The notes: generated by a model not told the origin, from the letters alone. A stretch of 64,000 bases of DNA from Flaveria trinervia (GCA_025506515.1 CM046452.1:43161591-43225590); one strand, 5' to 3'; positions 35,024 through 46,763 are shown, counted from the stretch's first letter. Program-made: numbers and translations.

Positions 35024-35533
35024 CTAAGGCAATAATGGAGATGCAATGTCTACAGGGAATGAATCCCAACCAACACTTCGTTTAGACATGCAATGTTGAA
35101 AAATATAGCATAAAAGCTTCAAATGCTTATACACTCGAGCTCTGAAAAATTGCTTTTTGGGAAAATGATCTGGATGACCCATTTGTAGAAAAACCTCTCT
35201 ACATTCATTGAAGGAATATTCTAATAAGTCTTCAGGGTCATTGTCACCAAGTCTTAGAGCTATTTTGATTGCTTCTTCAGATACTTCAAGCATTCTTTCC
35301 GTTGTAATAAAAGCTCTTAGAACTTTGTTTCCTTCATCATCTCTTTCAATATGTGCAGTTCTCTAGAATCTCTTAATCATTCTTCCATTGATCATTGGTC
35401 TTGCACACATAGCATATACATACTTTGTTCTGAGCAGAAATCTAATAATTTCTTCATATCCAATGGCTTCTCTGTTTTCATCATTTAAGAAGGCAGCCAC
35501 ATTATGCTTTGGCTCAAACTTTAATTCTGCCAT
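35024..35533 (-). pseudogene. accessory ORF of copia B, N-terminal FW domain
   Basis: Starts at the ATG complementary to 35531-35533: MAELKFEPKHNVAAFLND..IGYEEIIRFLLRTKYVYAMC..NGRMIKRF, a TAG stop near 35365 where Trp would fit, then RTAHIERDDEGNKVLRAFI..SEEAIKIALRLGDNDPEDLL..FLQMGHPDHFPKKQFFRARVYKHLKLLCYIFQHC. The same layout (hydrophobic helix, FW.[ST]A, SEE..[IR].AL.LGD) is seen in the ORF of H at 63558 and, more loosely, in D at 27900. The ATG is preceded directly by TTTTGCAG, a splice-acceptor consensus. Confidence 0.7.
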
Positions 35534-36057
35534 CTGCAAAACACAAAGAAAGTATTACGAGAACATTGAATATTGATTAATGAAATTTATTTCTACATAT
35601 GACTTTTGATTTTGACTTTTGAATTTGACCTTTTTATTTTTACTTTTGAATTGAGATTTCAAGTTGTAAAACATTAATCTTTATTCATTTTGAATTCATT
35701 ATCTAACATTTCAATTTTGATTTACTTCTTTTAAAAAAATTAATTTTATATTATTTTATTTTATTTTATTTTATTTTTATTCAAACTTTAGTCTGTCCGT
35801 TCATCTTCTTCTTCTTCTATTGAAGAACCGACTGATTTAACAATCATCAAATCATTTTCACTTTCAGATTAAAAACATTACATCAACATACTCGCAAACA
35901 GATTCTTATCAATAATCCAATGTCAATTTTAGATATGATTCACATTTGATTAGTTAAACTTGAATTATATAGGATTCGAACGCACAAATAGCATTCAAAC
36001 GCCTATATCAATACTCTCATTTAACCAAAAATTTACAGATTTGAATCACAAACTTAC
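35534..36057 (-). other. putative leader intron of the B accessory ORF
   Basis: On the minus strand a donor AAC|GTAAGTTTG (GT starts at 36057) and an acceptor TTTCTTTGTGTTTTGCAG ending at 35534 bracket 524 bases of AT-rich sequence. A (TTTTA)n run lies inside at 35750-35776. The acceptor abuts the ATG. About 120 bases of would-be first exon separate the donor from the region just downstream of the TATA box. Confidence 0.5.
35750..35776. repeat. (TTTTA)n microsatellite
   Basis: Five tandem TTTTA/TTATT units in AT-rich sequence inside the putative leader intron. Confidence 0.8.
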
Positions 36058-36205
36058 GTTTATAAATCCAAATACTATCTATAATCAACAGGATTTGATG
36101 CAGTTGCAAATGAAATGAGAGTATGATGATAGGTGATAGTCGCAAGTTCAAAGGTTTTGTCTGTGAAATTTTGAGTGTTAATGAGGAAATAAGCGTAAGT
36201 GTTCA

Positions 36206-36212
36206 ATTTATA
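36206..36212 (-). promoter_or_regulatory. putative internal TATA box of the B accessory ORF
   Basis: Minus strand TTGATATAAATTGAACAC. It lies directly downstream of the GACGCATGAG array and 149 bp upstream of the putative intron donor. Confidence 0.45.
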
Positions 36213-36224
36213 TCAAGTGAGATT

Positions 36225-36640
36225 TTAGGCGTATGAGCCCTGTTTGGGCATATGAAACCCTAAAATTCACTTACTTGTTAGACACATGAGCACTGTTTGT
36301 GCGTTTTGACTCAGACGCATGGGAACTGTTTAGACGCATAAGCACTGTTTAGGTGCTTTTGCACTGTTCAGTCCCATGGACTTTTTGAAACGTCTAATTT
36401 TGAAACTTTTTAACTGTGTAGACGCATGAGACATGTCAAACGTCTAACACTTCGTCAAAATCAAACTCATTCACTGTTTAGGCACATGGGATTATCACAA
36501 ATGCCCAACACTTGTAATTTTCATAGATGTATTACAACTGTATAGACACATGGGAATGAGTCTAATGTCCAAACACTTGTATAATTCTTGAAAATTTCAT
36601 CATGCTTCTATTGAGGCGTATTGCATTTTGCACTTTCAAT
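36225..36640. repeat. GACGCATGAGCACTG repeat array upstream of the B accessory ORF
   Basis: Plus strand shows about a dozen degenerate units on CACTGTTTAGACGCATGAG, such as TAGGCGTATGAGCCCTG, AGACGCATGGGAACTG, TAGACGCATAAGCACTG and AGACGCATGAGACATG, spaced 18-40 bp. A second array of the same motif in opposite orientation lies in the leader (53290-53640). Confidence 0.8.
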
Positions 36641-37998
36641 TCACAAAATTTTATTTTCTATTTATTTTTAAATTTATTTTGTCCCTTCATTTTAGTCTCA
36701 ACATAAAATCGATTATCATCTAATTTTCAACTTATGATCGAAGCGTTTTATTTGCAAATTTTATTTAGGTTCATATTATATTTTTCAAAAAATACATTTT
36801 CAATTTACAAAAATACTTTGAACATATAGCTTCATCCTTTCAATTCAACATTTTAATTTTGATTTTGATTATGATTATTTTCTGAGAACAACTCTTTCAT
36901 TTATTACTCCCCCTAAACTTTTAAGTTTGAAAAACTTATAAGTTTCGTAGGAAAGAGAATAAGATCACACATCACATGGTGACATTACCTTCACACACAA
37001 AAACATACATAAAAGCAAAATGAAAGCAGAATCAAAATCTAATATAAACAAAAGAATTAATGTGTGTAGTGAGATCATATTAATAATGATGAGCACATTA
37101 AAATAAAATAAATGTGGATAATCATATACAATGAATAAATCCTGATCAAGTGTGTTCCAGGTCAGTGATATCACAGCAAAGTAGACACAAGATCTAAGGA
37201 CAGACAATGTGTTTTTGACAAATTTATCAATTCACTTACTTTTTCAATTCTTGGATTGATTAGGGTAGATTTAGATATGACATGATGTAAAGCATACAGA
37301 TACTAAGAGAGCTCAACCATCATCATGATATGCAAGAAAGAACACATACTCAACTTATTACCTGAAACATATATATCACCAGAGTTCATGTTACTTAAAT
37401 TAATAGAGAATGATCATGGATAACCATTTGATCAGCTCGGACTATTCATTTGAATAGTTTGTGCACATTGGCATCTTTTGCATCAAAAGAGAATCTAGAT
37501 CAATAATCACTTACAACAAAGAATATCTCAGCACTTCAGGTCTATGATGACTCATAACAGAGAAGTGAAATGATGCTTTGTAACAGATCTCATGATTACA
37601 CATAGTATGAACATGTGTGAGAGGTGTAACTTAGCAAACATTCAATCTGATAAGCTAAAACAACTCAAAAGTACTCAGGTGAATACACACAAGCATTGAT
37701 ATTTTGTTTGATCACAAGAATTTACTTTTTCAGCATAATAGTCAGATATTGTCTACACAACATATCTGATCATGTCTAGACTTTATTAATGAGTGAAGTA
37801 TGCAATTGATCTCACTAATATACTATCATTCTTACATGTTGCAAAGCATAATCCTTTCTAAAAGACTTTATTTTTGTGGATTTGATATATATTTTTGTAT
37901 TTGATTTTTCTATGGAAAACAAGAATCACACACACATAAAATAATCAGGCAATTAAAAATGAGAGTATCACTTATTATGATCTTTTGATTTAGGGAGT
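36641..37998 (-). other. spacer between pol and accessory ORF of copia B
   Basis: AT-rich, with stops in all frames and no gene recognised. It includes the internal polypurine tract at 36905-36916. Confidence 0.7.
36905..36916 (-). other. internal polypurine tract of copia B
   Basis: Minus strand TTAGGGGGAGTA, identical in all 12 bases to the terminal tract at 31939-31950. It lies about 1.1 kb after the end of pol and upstream of the repeat array. Confidence 0.6.
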
Positions 37999-38493
37999 TC
38001 ACATATGATTTATAAGACCAATTGATTCTACTAAATACTCAAACCGTCCAGGTAGGAAAGCTTTAGTAAATAGATCTGCCAATTGTTTTTCTATTGCAAT
38101 TTGAATCAATATGATTAATCCTTTTTCCGAGTTATCTCTAAGAAAATGATATCGAATTTCGATATGTTTTGTTTTGAAGTGTTGAACAGGATTAGCTGTT
38201 ATGAACATAGCAGCTGTGTTATCAATGTAAATTGGTGTTTTAAGAAAATTGAACCCATAATCCCGTAATTGATTTTGCAACCAAAGGATTTGAGAACATC
38301 CTGCTGATGCAGTAATGTACTCAGCTTTTACAGTTGAAACAGAGATATTTGTTTGTTTTTTACATTGCCATGAGACTAATCTGGGATCGAGAAATTGACA
38401 TCCACCCGAAGTAGATTTTCTATCTTGACAACAACCACCATAATCACTATCTGTATATATCCATGTAATTCAATGTTACCCTCGTAAGGATAC
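37999..38493 (-). pseudogene. copia B RNase H, 3' portion (after A' insertion)
   Basis: From the A' insertion site leftward: a YEGNIEL segment, TDSDYGGCCQDRKSTSG (Asp), FLDPRLVSWQCKKQTN, VKAEYITASAGCSQILWLQ (Glu), then the open frame MQNQLRDYGFNFLKTPIYIDNTAAMFI (Asp), KHIEIRYHFLRDNSEKGLI, LADLFTKAFLPGRFEYLVESIGLINHM and stop at 37996. Some codons upstream of 38280 are in a second frame. The acidic residues are present. Confidence 0.88.
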
Positions 38494-38498
38494 GAAAG
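38494..38498. repeat. target-site duplication of copia A' (GAAAG)
   Basis: GAAAG left of A', matching GAAAG at 46759-46763. The duplicated bases fall in the codons for the GLxYP motif of B's RNase H. Confidence 0.93.
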
Positions 38499-39490
38499 TG
38501 TTGGGTTTGCAAGAACATAAAACGTAGTTTAACCATTTAAACTTTCAGAAAACGCAGCGGATAATATTAGTTTTTAATACAATTTTGAAAGCTGAAATAT
38601 ATGTTCTTTAAGAGGCCATTAAGCATATGAAACAACCCATAAAACAAGGATCATATTATGTGAATAGACAAGCTATGAGAACATTAAAACAACATAATAT
38701 GACAGCCACAAGGGGCTGTAAAACTACCTTTCTGCAGCCTTCAAAAACGAATGAAAGAAGGATGATGAAGATGATGATGATATTGTTTATGCAGCCCTCA
38801 AAGAAGAGAACCTCAAGTTGTAGTACCCACAAGCTTGTTCCAAACACCTTGCTTTGTTAGGGAGCTTTACACCACAAGAAAACCCTAGAAGAGCAACCCA
38901 AATCAGCCAAAACAACCAAGAAAAACGATTTTTCAGCTTGTTTCTCGCAGCTTCAAATCGAAATGTTTCTGACTTCAAAGAGGGAATATGTTGCCTTTTG
39001 TGTGTGTGAGAGAGAGTGTAGCAAAAGAGGGTTGAGTGATAATGTCTTAACTCTTGCAAAGAACAAGAAGAAGCAAGACATATCCCCTCAATGGCCCATA
39101 GGGGCGGCCGAAAACCAAACCAAAAAGGGGTTTCCCTCTCTTTTAATCTTTTATAAAAAACTACACTTTCAAACATATTAAGTTACAAAATTAAAACATA
39201 GTTTAAATTTTATAACATGACATACTTTTATTTGACATTATTTAACCAACTTAAATAATGTATCAAATAAATATCTCATGAACAAATTATCCAAATAATA
39301 TTGTTCTTTCACAAAAGCAATATTTAGAAAACCAATTTACTAAATAGGTGTCAATATTTATTGTATGATCTTATCAACAAATAAATAATTGTTGGTGTTT
39401 GTATAGCTTGTTATTGGGTATAACCCGACTTGGATCATGACGTACTAACCACATCAATATTCTATGTGTTTTGGGCATATGAAATCGACA
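38499..39490 (-). repeat. 3' LTR of copia A'
   Basis: 992 bp, TGTTGGGTTTGC to AAATCGACA. TATA box TATAAAAG on the minus strand near 39148-39156. Ends set by the TSD and by comparison with the 5' LTR. Open frames within it (38627-39181) are not genes. Confidence 0.95.
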
Positions 39491-40262
39491 ATCTCCCACT
39501 TGCACAAAATTCATAGAAGATTGATGCAAGCAGTAAATACCGCCTACAACGGTTTACTACCCTTAATACGCATGACTTATAGCCATTCAATAACATCATC
39601 CCTTTCAAGTACCCTACTTGAAAAGATTTAGGTGAATCAATCATCTATCTTTTGTTACAGATGTCATGTTAAATCCAAGGACACAGAATGATCATTCCTT
39701 GTTGATTTTACTTAATCAGCCTTAGACATCTAACTCTCAACGAATAAGAGGAACAAATTCCATCTTGACTACATAAGTTTCTCACAAACACCTCGTGTCA
39801 TGCCTGAACATACCCTTATGCACTGTCCACTATTTCAGGACAGTGAAGAATAAGCTCAAGGTATAACACTTGGTGAATATCAAAACCCAATATGTATCTC
39901 AGGTCTGAGGATACCAAATGATATTCGCCTTTACTCAAATTTATTTATGATCAATCAAAAGGATTCCATGTAGTGAAATTTGAGATGCGGGTTAATCCAA
40001 TATTTGTATCCCACAAATATCTATGAACCTTGGTGGCAATCCATTGCCCTATATTCATCCTTATGAATGTCAACCAATCCAAGTTCATAATAATCTTACT
40101 TTCATACTTGTTCCCACAAGTATGAACGACTACAGACATTTAGAGTAAACATTTTACTCATGGATAAAACATGCTAAATTGGAACATTAATTGAAACATT
40201 ATAACCAAATAATTTATTCAAATAATAATGAGTTCCATATATCCAAATACAAAATTTACAGA
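39491..40262 (-). other. 3' untranslated region and polypurine tract of A'
   Basis: Minus strand CAAGTGGGAGAT (39491-39502) abuts the 3' LTR and is the polypurine tract. The remaining ~760 bases up to the pol stop have no coding sequence. Confidence 0.8.
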
Positions 40263-41069
40263 TCAAATCCAATCACTAGAATATCGAAGTCCCATGGAAC
40301 AAGTATGACCTTCATGCTTTGCCTTTTCAAGGAGCTTCGTGAGAGGATCCGCAATGTTTTGATCCGTGTGAACTTTGCGAATACATATCTTTCCTTTTTC
40401 AACTTCATCTCGTATGTAGTTGAATCTCCGCTCAATATGCATAGTCTTTTGATGAGCACGGGGTTCCTTGATTTGAGCAATCGCACCCTTGTTATCACAA
40501 AATATCTCTAGGGGGTCCTGAATGGAAGGGACAACCCCAAGATCAGCAATGAATTTCTTTAACCATGCAGCTTCTTGAGCTGCCAATGAGGCGGCGACGT
40601 ATTCTGATTCTGTAGTTGATAGAGCCACCACATCCTGTTTGGAGCTTTTCCAAGAGACTGCTCCTCCATTCAGAATGAAAATATATCCCGATTGCGACCG
40701 AGAATCATCACGATCGGTTTGGAAACTCGCATCCGTGTAACCCTTTACAACGAGTTCCTCATCACCAGATCCATAGATTAAGAACATGTCTCTTGTCCTC
40801 CTTAGGTACTTCACTATGTTCTTAACAGCCATCCAATGACTGCTTCCAGGATTTTGCTGGTAACGGCTTGTCATGCTTAAGGCGCATGACACGTCTGGTC
40901 GAGTGCATATCATCGCATACATGATGGATCCAATAGCAGATGCGTATGGGATTGCCTTCATTTTATCTTGCTCATCCTTTGAGCTAGGACATTGAGTCGT
41001 ACTCAATATTGTTCCTCTTTGAATAGGTACGGTACCTTTCTTAGAGTTTTCCATCTTGAACCTTTTCAA
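40263..41069 (-). pseudogene. copia A' RNase H and pol end
   Basis: 268 open codons: KRFKMENSKKGTVPIQRG.., PYASAIGSIMYAMICTRPDVSCALS, GYTDASFQTDRDDSRSQSGYIFI (Asp), VVALSTTESEYVAASLAAQEAAWLKKF (Glu), IFCDNKGAIAQ (Asp), HIERRFNYIRDEVEKGKI, NIADPLTKLL. All acidic RNase H residues are present and the domain looks intact. It is out of frame with RT because of a one-base loss near 41279. Confidence 0.93.
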
Positions 41070-42024
41070 GATCTATCAATGTACGCACTTTGATTCAAAC
41101 CAATCAACCGCCTTGATCTATCCCTATAGATCTTTATTCCAGAATATAGGCGGCTTCACCAAGATTCTTAATGGAAAAACAACTTCCAAGCCAGGTTTTT
41201 ACACCTTCCAAGGTTGGAATGTCATTTCCAAATAGTAGTATGTCATCAACATACAATACTAGGAAAGTTATTGTGCTCCACTAGCCTTCTTATACACACA
41301 AGCCTCATCAGCGTTTTTGATGAAGCCAAATTTCTTTACTTCCTCATCAAAACGGTGATTCCAGCTTCTCGATGCTTGTTTCAATCCATAGATTGATTTC
41401 TTTAACTTGCATACTTTATTAGGATGTTTTGGATCGACAAAACCTTCAGGCTGAACCATATAGACATCTTCCACAAGACATCCATTTAGGAAAGCGGTTT
41501 TGACATCCATTTGCCAAATCTCATAATCATAATGAGCAGCTATGGCAAACAATATTCTTATAGACTTTAGCATCACAACAGGTGAGAAGGTTTCATCATA
41601 ATCAACCCCTTGAGTTTGAGTGAAACCCTTTGCTACAAGTCTAGCTTTATAAGTATCCAAGTTTCCATGCATATGTTTTCTTCTTGAAAACCCATTTGCT
41701 TCCAACTACTTTTGAGTTAAGAGGTGGAACAACCAAGTCCCATACTTGATTGTCATGCATGGATTGCATCTCAACGCTCATGGCTTCGAGCCATTTGTCA
41801 CAATCCGAATTGGACACTGCATCATGATATGTGGTTGGTTCATCTGAATCTACCACATAGCATCCATCCATGAAAAACGTATCTTTCAGGTGGATTACTA
41901 GTTCTACCACTTCTGCGAACGTTTTGTGTGTATTGATCAACCATTTGATCATCTTCAACATCCTCATGTTGAGTGCTAGTTTCAACCAAACGTGCATCAG
42001 GTTGTGGTTCTTGATCCTCCTCAA
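41070..42024 (-). pseudogene. copia A' reverse transcriptase
   Basis: 41647-42024 has DGCYVVDSDEPTTYHDAVSNSDCDKWLEAM..NSKVVGSKWVFKKK; 41268-41705 has HGNLDTYKARLVAKGFTQTQGVDYDETFSPVVMLKSIRILFAIAAHYDYEIWQMDVKTAFLNG..KSIYGLKQASRSWN. YVDD is encoded near 41235-41250 in a shifted frame. Two one-base changes (near 41675 and 41279) split the frame. Confidence 0.92.
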
Positions 42025-42985
42025 GATCCACTGTTCTACTGCTAGTTCCTTCCATAAGGAACTTTGCTTCTAAGAAGTCACCCTTTCTGGCAACAAACAC
42101 CTTTTGTTCCAGTGGGTCATAGAAATAATATCCGATAGAATCTCTAGGATATCCAACAAAGATGCACTTGGTGGATCTGACTTCTAACTTGTTTAGGGTG
42201 GGAGTCTTAACATAAGCCTCACAACCCCAGACCCTTAAGTATGATAGAGATGGAACCCTTCCATGCCATATCTCAAAAGGTGTCCTTTCCACCTTTTTGG
42301 TTGGGGCCATATTTAGAATACGGGCCGTGGAGAGCAGAGCGAAACCCCAAAATGATAGAGGTAATGTGCTTCTAGCCATCATAGATCGAACCATATCCAA
42401 TAAGGTTCGATTCCTCCTCTCACACACACCATTATGTTGTGGTGTTCAAGGTGGAGTGAGTTGTGAGACAATCCCACAACTCCTAAGATGACCTTGAAAA
42501 GCATCACTCAGGTATTCACCTCCTCTATCTGTACGGAGAACTTTAATTGACTTGTTAATTTGATTTTCTACTTCATTCTTGAAGATTTTGAACATTTCAA
42601 AAGCTTCATCTTTGTGCCTTAATAAGTACACATACCCATAGTGACTATAATCGTCGGTAAAGGTAATGAAGTATCTTTCACCATTCCTAGTCATTGGCTT
42701 AAAAGGACAACATACATCCGAATGTATGATCCTAATAAATCTTTGCCCTTTCATTAGTTCCACTAAGGGTGCCTTAGTCATCTTTCCTTGTAAACAAGAT
42801 TCACATACATCAAATGAATTATATTCATTTGTTTTTAAAAGACCATTCTTTTGAAGTGTTTGTATACGTTTCTTGTTTATATGACCAAGACGACAATGCC
42901 AAAGATAGGTATCACTCAAGTCCAACTTGAGTTTCTTGGTGTTAGTTTGGTACAATGAGCTATTTAGAGTATTTTCATGAGCCAT
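41840..42985 (-). pseudogene. copia A' integrase
   Basis: 42446-42985: YLWHCRLGHINKKRIQTLQKNGL and CESCLQGKM (HHCC intact), IIHSDVCCPF (Asp), VLRTDRGGEYLSD (Asp), then a stop just after SQLTPP where copy A has Gly. 41840-42427: CERRNRTLLDMVRSMMA (catalytic Glu kept), ILNMAPTKKVERTPFEIWHG, YLRVWGCEAYVKT, CIFVGYPRDSIGYYFYDP. So one stop separates an otherwise full core. Confidence 0.92.
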
Positions 42986-43031
42986 TCATAAATACCATTA
43001 ATGGGAATGGCTTTAAAATAGAACATACCAT

Positions 43032-44258
43032 TTAAAGAAACATGAATATCATTTTCAATAAAAGATAATACATATCCAATTGTTTTAACAGGGCTACAGA
43101 GATAATATTCCTAGTCAAACTAGGAGCATACAAAACATTGTTCAAGATCACTTCCAAACCATTTGGAAGCTTTAAGATGTAGTCACCACGGGCTTCAACT
43201 TGAACTTTAGCCCCATTGCCCATGTAGAGGCTTGCATCCCCTTTCTTGAAGTCACTACTTCTTTTGAACCCCTGCAACAAATTGCAAATGTGAGTTCCAC
43301 ATCTGTATCTAATACCCATGTGTTAGAGGATATCATGTTTAAATCAATATGGATCATGTATATTGTACCTGAGGTCTGCCCGGCATCCCTCTTTGCTTTC
43401 AACTCTTAGAGATGGACGGACAATTCCTTGCCCAATGTCCAATCTCCCCACACTTGAAGCATGGGTCGTTACTAGCAACCTTTTGCTTATTCTCTTGTGG
43501 TTTGGGTGGCACCCTTGCCACCCCTTTCCCTTTTCCCCAAGCGGGTCCCTTGCCCTTGGCAACTTTTGCCTTCGGTGCGGGACGAGGCCTTTTATTGTTC
43601 CCACCTTCATTGATGGTGAGAACGGGTAAAACCCTTTTACCCATGGCCGCCTCGGCAGTTTTGAGCATTGAGTGAAGCTCACCAATGCTTTTGTCCCAAG
43701 CATTCATGTTGTAGTTCAACACGAATGTCTCGAACCTCTTGGTAAGGCCATTCAGGATCAAATCCGTGGCCAATTCCTTCGAGACGGGACAATTCAGCCT
43801 CTCGAGGCGGTCAATGTGACTTTTCATCTTAAGTACATAAGATGAAACAGATTGGTTGTCGTCCATACGACATGCATGGAGTGCTCGAACCGTTTCGAAG
43901 CGCTCAACCCTTGCTTGCTGTTGGAACGTTTCCTTCAGCTGGGTTATCATGTCGTAAGCTCCGTGGTGTTCATACTCCTTTTGGAGATCCGGAGTCATGC
44001 TTGCTAGCATGAGACAAGACACTTGGACGGAGTCCTCAGTGTACTTCAGCCAATCGTTGTAGGCCTCCTCATCATCGTCGCTAGGTTGATCGGGGATAGG
44101 GTCGTCTAAAACATACGATCTTCTCTTGCTTGAGAACGATCTCAAGTTTCGATACCAGTCGATAACTTGTTATGATTTAGACGTTCCTTTTGGAGGATCG
44201 CTCGTAGAGATTGGTTGGACGCGGATGAGTTATCGGAATTATCATTATGTGAGGCCAT
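43032..44258 (-). pseudogene. copia A' gag and protease
   Basis: Start at the ATG complementary to 44256-44258 (MASHNDNSDNSSASNQSL). A one-base loss in the DWYRNLR region shifts into 43399-44145: YVLDDPIPDQPSDDDEEAYNDWLKY..QVSCLMLASMTPDLQ..RVERFETVRALHACRM..LNGLTKRFE..ACFKCGEIGHWARNC, with a perfect zinc knuckle. Another shift leads to the protease WVLDTD(V)/RCGTHICNLLQGFKR, where the DTG core is split across frames, and to NVLYAPSLTRNIISV. Confidence 0.92.
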
Positions 44259-45697
44259 CTACAAAATTTAACAAAGTTTTATTTTAGTATTTTTGATATA
44301 GCCAATTTTAATAATTATGCCTTTTAAGGCCATTTTTATATTAAAATCTAGAACCCAACATTACATTTAAATTGTGGTTAGGTGACCTTTATCCCACGAT
44401 TTAAATTATAAGGTGGTCAACGATTGACGGTTGCAACCATTTGCAACTTCTAGATGTATGGGATCGACCTTTAAACATCATATGTAAAGTCGGCACGTTA
44501 ATCCCATCAACACCATTTGGAAACCATATTTAGGTGATCCATTTAACATGGTTTGCAAATCAAGTTACCCTACTTGCACACACGTGAGTTTACCCACATA
44601 AGTGGTTAGGTGACCTTTATCCCACCAATGTGGTATCCCCACCTTAAATCATAAGTTCCCTCTAAATGGTTAGGTGACCTTTATCCCATTAAGAGTTTCC
44701 AAATGATTCAAGTGTTGTGCAAAAGGACGGTGTTGAACTTGTTAGTCAAAAGTTTAGAGATTTCATAATTCTAGTTTAGAAAACTCTATGTACTTGTATT
44801 TGCATGCTTTCAAATACAAGGTACCCTATGGTCCTTTGATTAAAACCAATTCTAATCTTTAAAACCATTAAATCAATTTAATAACCTTTTATTACCTTTT
44901 AATGATTAAGAACCATCATTTTAATAACTTGTTAAGTTTGTTAATTAGTTTGTAAGGCATGTCAAAAATCAACCACTCAATCAAATAACAACATCCAACA
45001 AGTCATAAGCATAAACACCATAATGTGCATAACCTTAGCAACTATTGTGACCACACTTGTTTGCCATCACAAGTGTGGTCATTAGGTCTTTCCTAAGGTT
45101 TGAATACAACACAAAATAGGGGTCTTGTTGGACTCCCACTTGAACTTGCATCCATATGCTTCGAGTCCTTCTTTTGTGTCTTCCATTGTGCTTCCATCCC
45201 GAGCATCTTCTTTTACAAAATATATATCCTAATACATATTTCTAGTAAAAGGAAAAAAGCTCCTAATCTATTATTACATCCCAATGAATAAATAGACAAG
45301 TTACATTTTTAAACAAAGCACAAATGAATAATATTACAATCCCAAGAAAAACAACTAAAACAAACATAGCAAGCATCCAAACAACACAAGGTCAAAGGCT
45401 AGGTTATGCACACTAACATCCAATGATCATATCATCAAAACATATAATGAAACCCCACTTAAAACCTTCAAATTTCAGCCAACATAAACTGAAATTTTGG
45501 TTTTAACATTGTCCAAACAATCAACATATCATGATATATATCTTTCAAGATGTAATCACTAGCATGTGTGATATGACCTTGAAAGTTAGGGAATCATCCA
45601 AACAAAACATAGCAGCCCAAAAAACAGCCTATAACAAGTCTATAAACATCCTTAAAACCATTTTAAAGGACAAAACAAGCAAGTCATCCACATAACC
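44259..45697 (-). other. untranslated leader of copia A' with three 20-nt motifs
   Basis: No gene. GTTAGGTGACCTTTATCCCA occurs at 44377-44396, 44605-44624 and 44669-44688, in the same order and similar spacing as in A. Confidence 0.85.
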
Positions 45698-45711
45698 GGC
45701 TCTTGATGCCA
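45698..45711 (-). other. primer-binding site of copia A', displaced from the LTR
   Basis: Minus strand TGGCATCAAGAGCC, identical to that of A. In A it is one base from the LTR; here 53 bases (45712-45764) lie between, including the stem ATTCC-GGTCAT-GGAAT (45711-45726). Confidence 0.7.
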
Positions 45712-45764
45712 TTCCGGTCATGGAATAGATGAAATAAATAAAAAAATGGATTTTTGTTCAAGAA

Positions 45765-46758
45765 TGTTGGGTTTGCAAGAACATAAAACGTAGTTTAACC
45801 ATTTAAACTTTCAGAAATCGCAGCGGATAATATTAGTTTTTAATACAATTTTGAAAGCTGAAATATATGTTCTTTAAGAGGCCATTAAGCATATGAAACA
45901 AACCCATAAAACAAGGATCATATTATGTGAATAGACAAGCTATGAGAACATTAAAACAACATAATATGACAGCCACAAGGGGCTGTAAAACTACCTTCTG
46001 CAGCCTTCAAAAACGAATGAAAGAAGGATGAGATGAAGATGATGATGATATGTTTATGCAGCCCTCAAAGAAGAGAACCTCAAGTTGTAGTACCCACAAG
46101 CTTGTTCCAAACACCTTGCTTTGTTAGGGAGCTTTACACCACAAGAAAACCCCTAGAAGAGCAACCCAAATCAGCCAAAACAACCAAGAAAAACGATTTT
46201 TCAGCTTGTTTCTGGCAGCTTCAAATCGAAATGTTGCTGTCTTCAAAGAGAGAATATGTTGCCTTTTGTGTGTGTGAGAGAGAGTGTAGCAAAAGAGGGT
46301 TGAGTGATAATGTGTCTTAACTCTTCCAAAGAACAAGAAGCAAGACATATCCCCTCAATGGCCCATAGGGGCGGCCGAAAACCAAACCAAAAAGGGGTTT
46401 CCCTCTCTTTTAATCTTTTATAAAAAACTACACTTTCAAACATATTAAGTTACAAAATTAAAACATAGTTTAAATTTTATAACATGACATACTTTTATTT
46501 GACATTATTTAACCAACTTAAATAATGTATCAAATAAATATCTCATGAACAAATTATCCAAATAATATTGTTCTTTCACAAAAGCAATATTTAGAAAACC
46601 AATTTACTAAATAGGTGTCAATATTTATTGTATGATCTTATCAACAAATAAATAATTGTTGGTGTTTCTATAGCTTGTTATTGGGTATAACCCGACTTGG
46701 ATCATGACGTACTAACCACATCAATATTCTACGTGTTTTGGGCATATGAAATCATACA
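45765..46758 (-). repeat. 5' LTR of copia A'
   Basis: 994 bp, TGTTGGGTTTGC to ATCATACA, nearly identical to the 3' LTR. TATA box TATAAAAG on the minus strand near 46416-46424. Confidence 0.95.
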
Positions 46759-46763
46759 GAAAG

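Larger units (their letters stand above)
38499..46758 (-). mobile_element. Ty1/copia element A', complete and young
   Basis: 8260 bp, minus strand, same family as A. 3' LTR 38499-39490 and 5' LTR 45765-46758 differ by roughly nine substitutions and eight small indels (about 1%), with a perfect GAAAG duplication. It holds gag, protease, integrase, RT and RNase H with only a handful of one-base breaks and one stop. It is the most recent insertion in the stack, inside B's RNase H. Confidence 0.96.

Noticed and set aside
38627..39181. Open frames in the LTRs of A' (and 46033-46443) as possible small genes
   Set aside because: They lie wholly in the LTR pair, occur on both strands, differ by indels between the two LTRs and encode low-complexity peptides.
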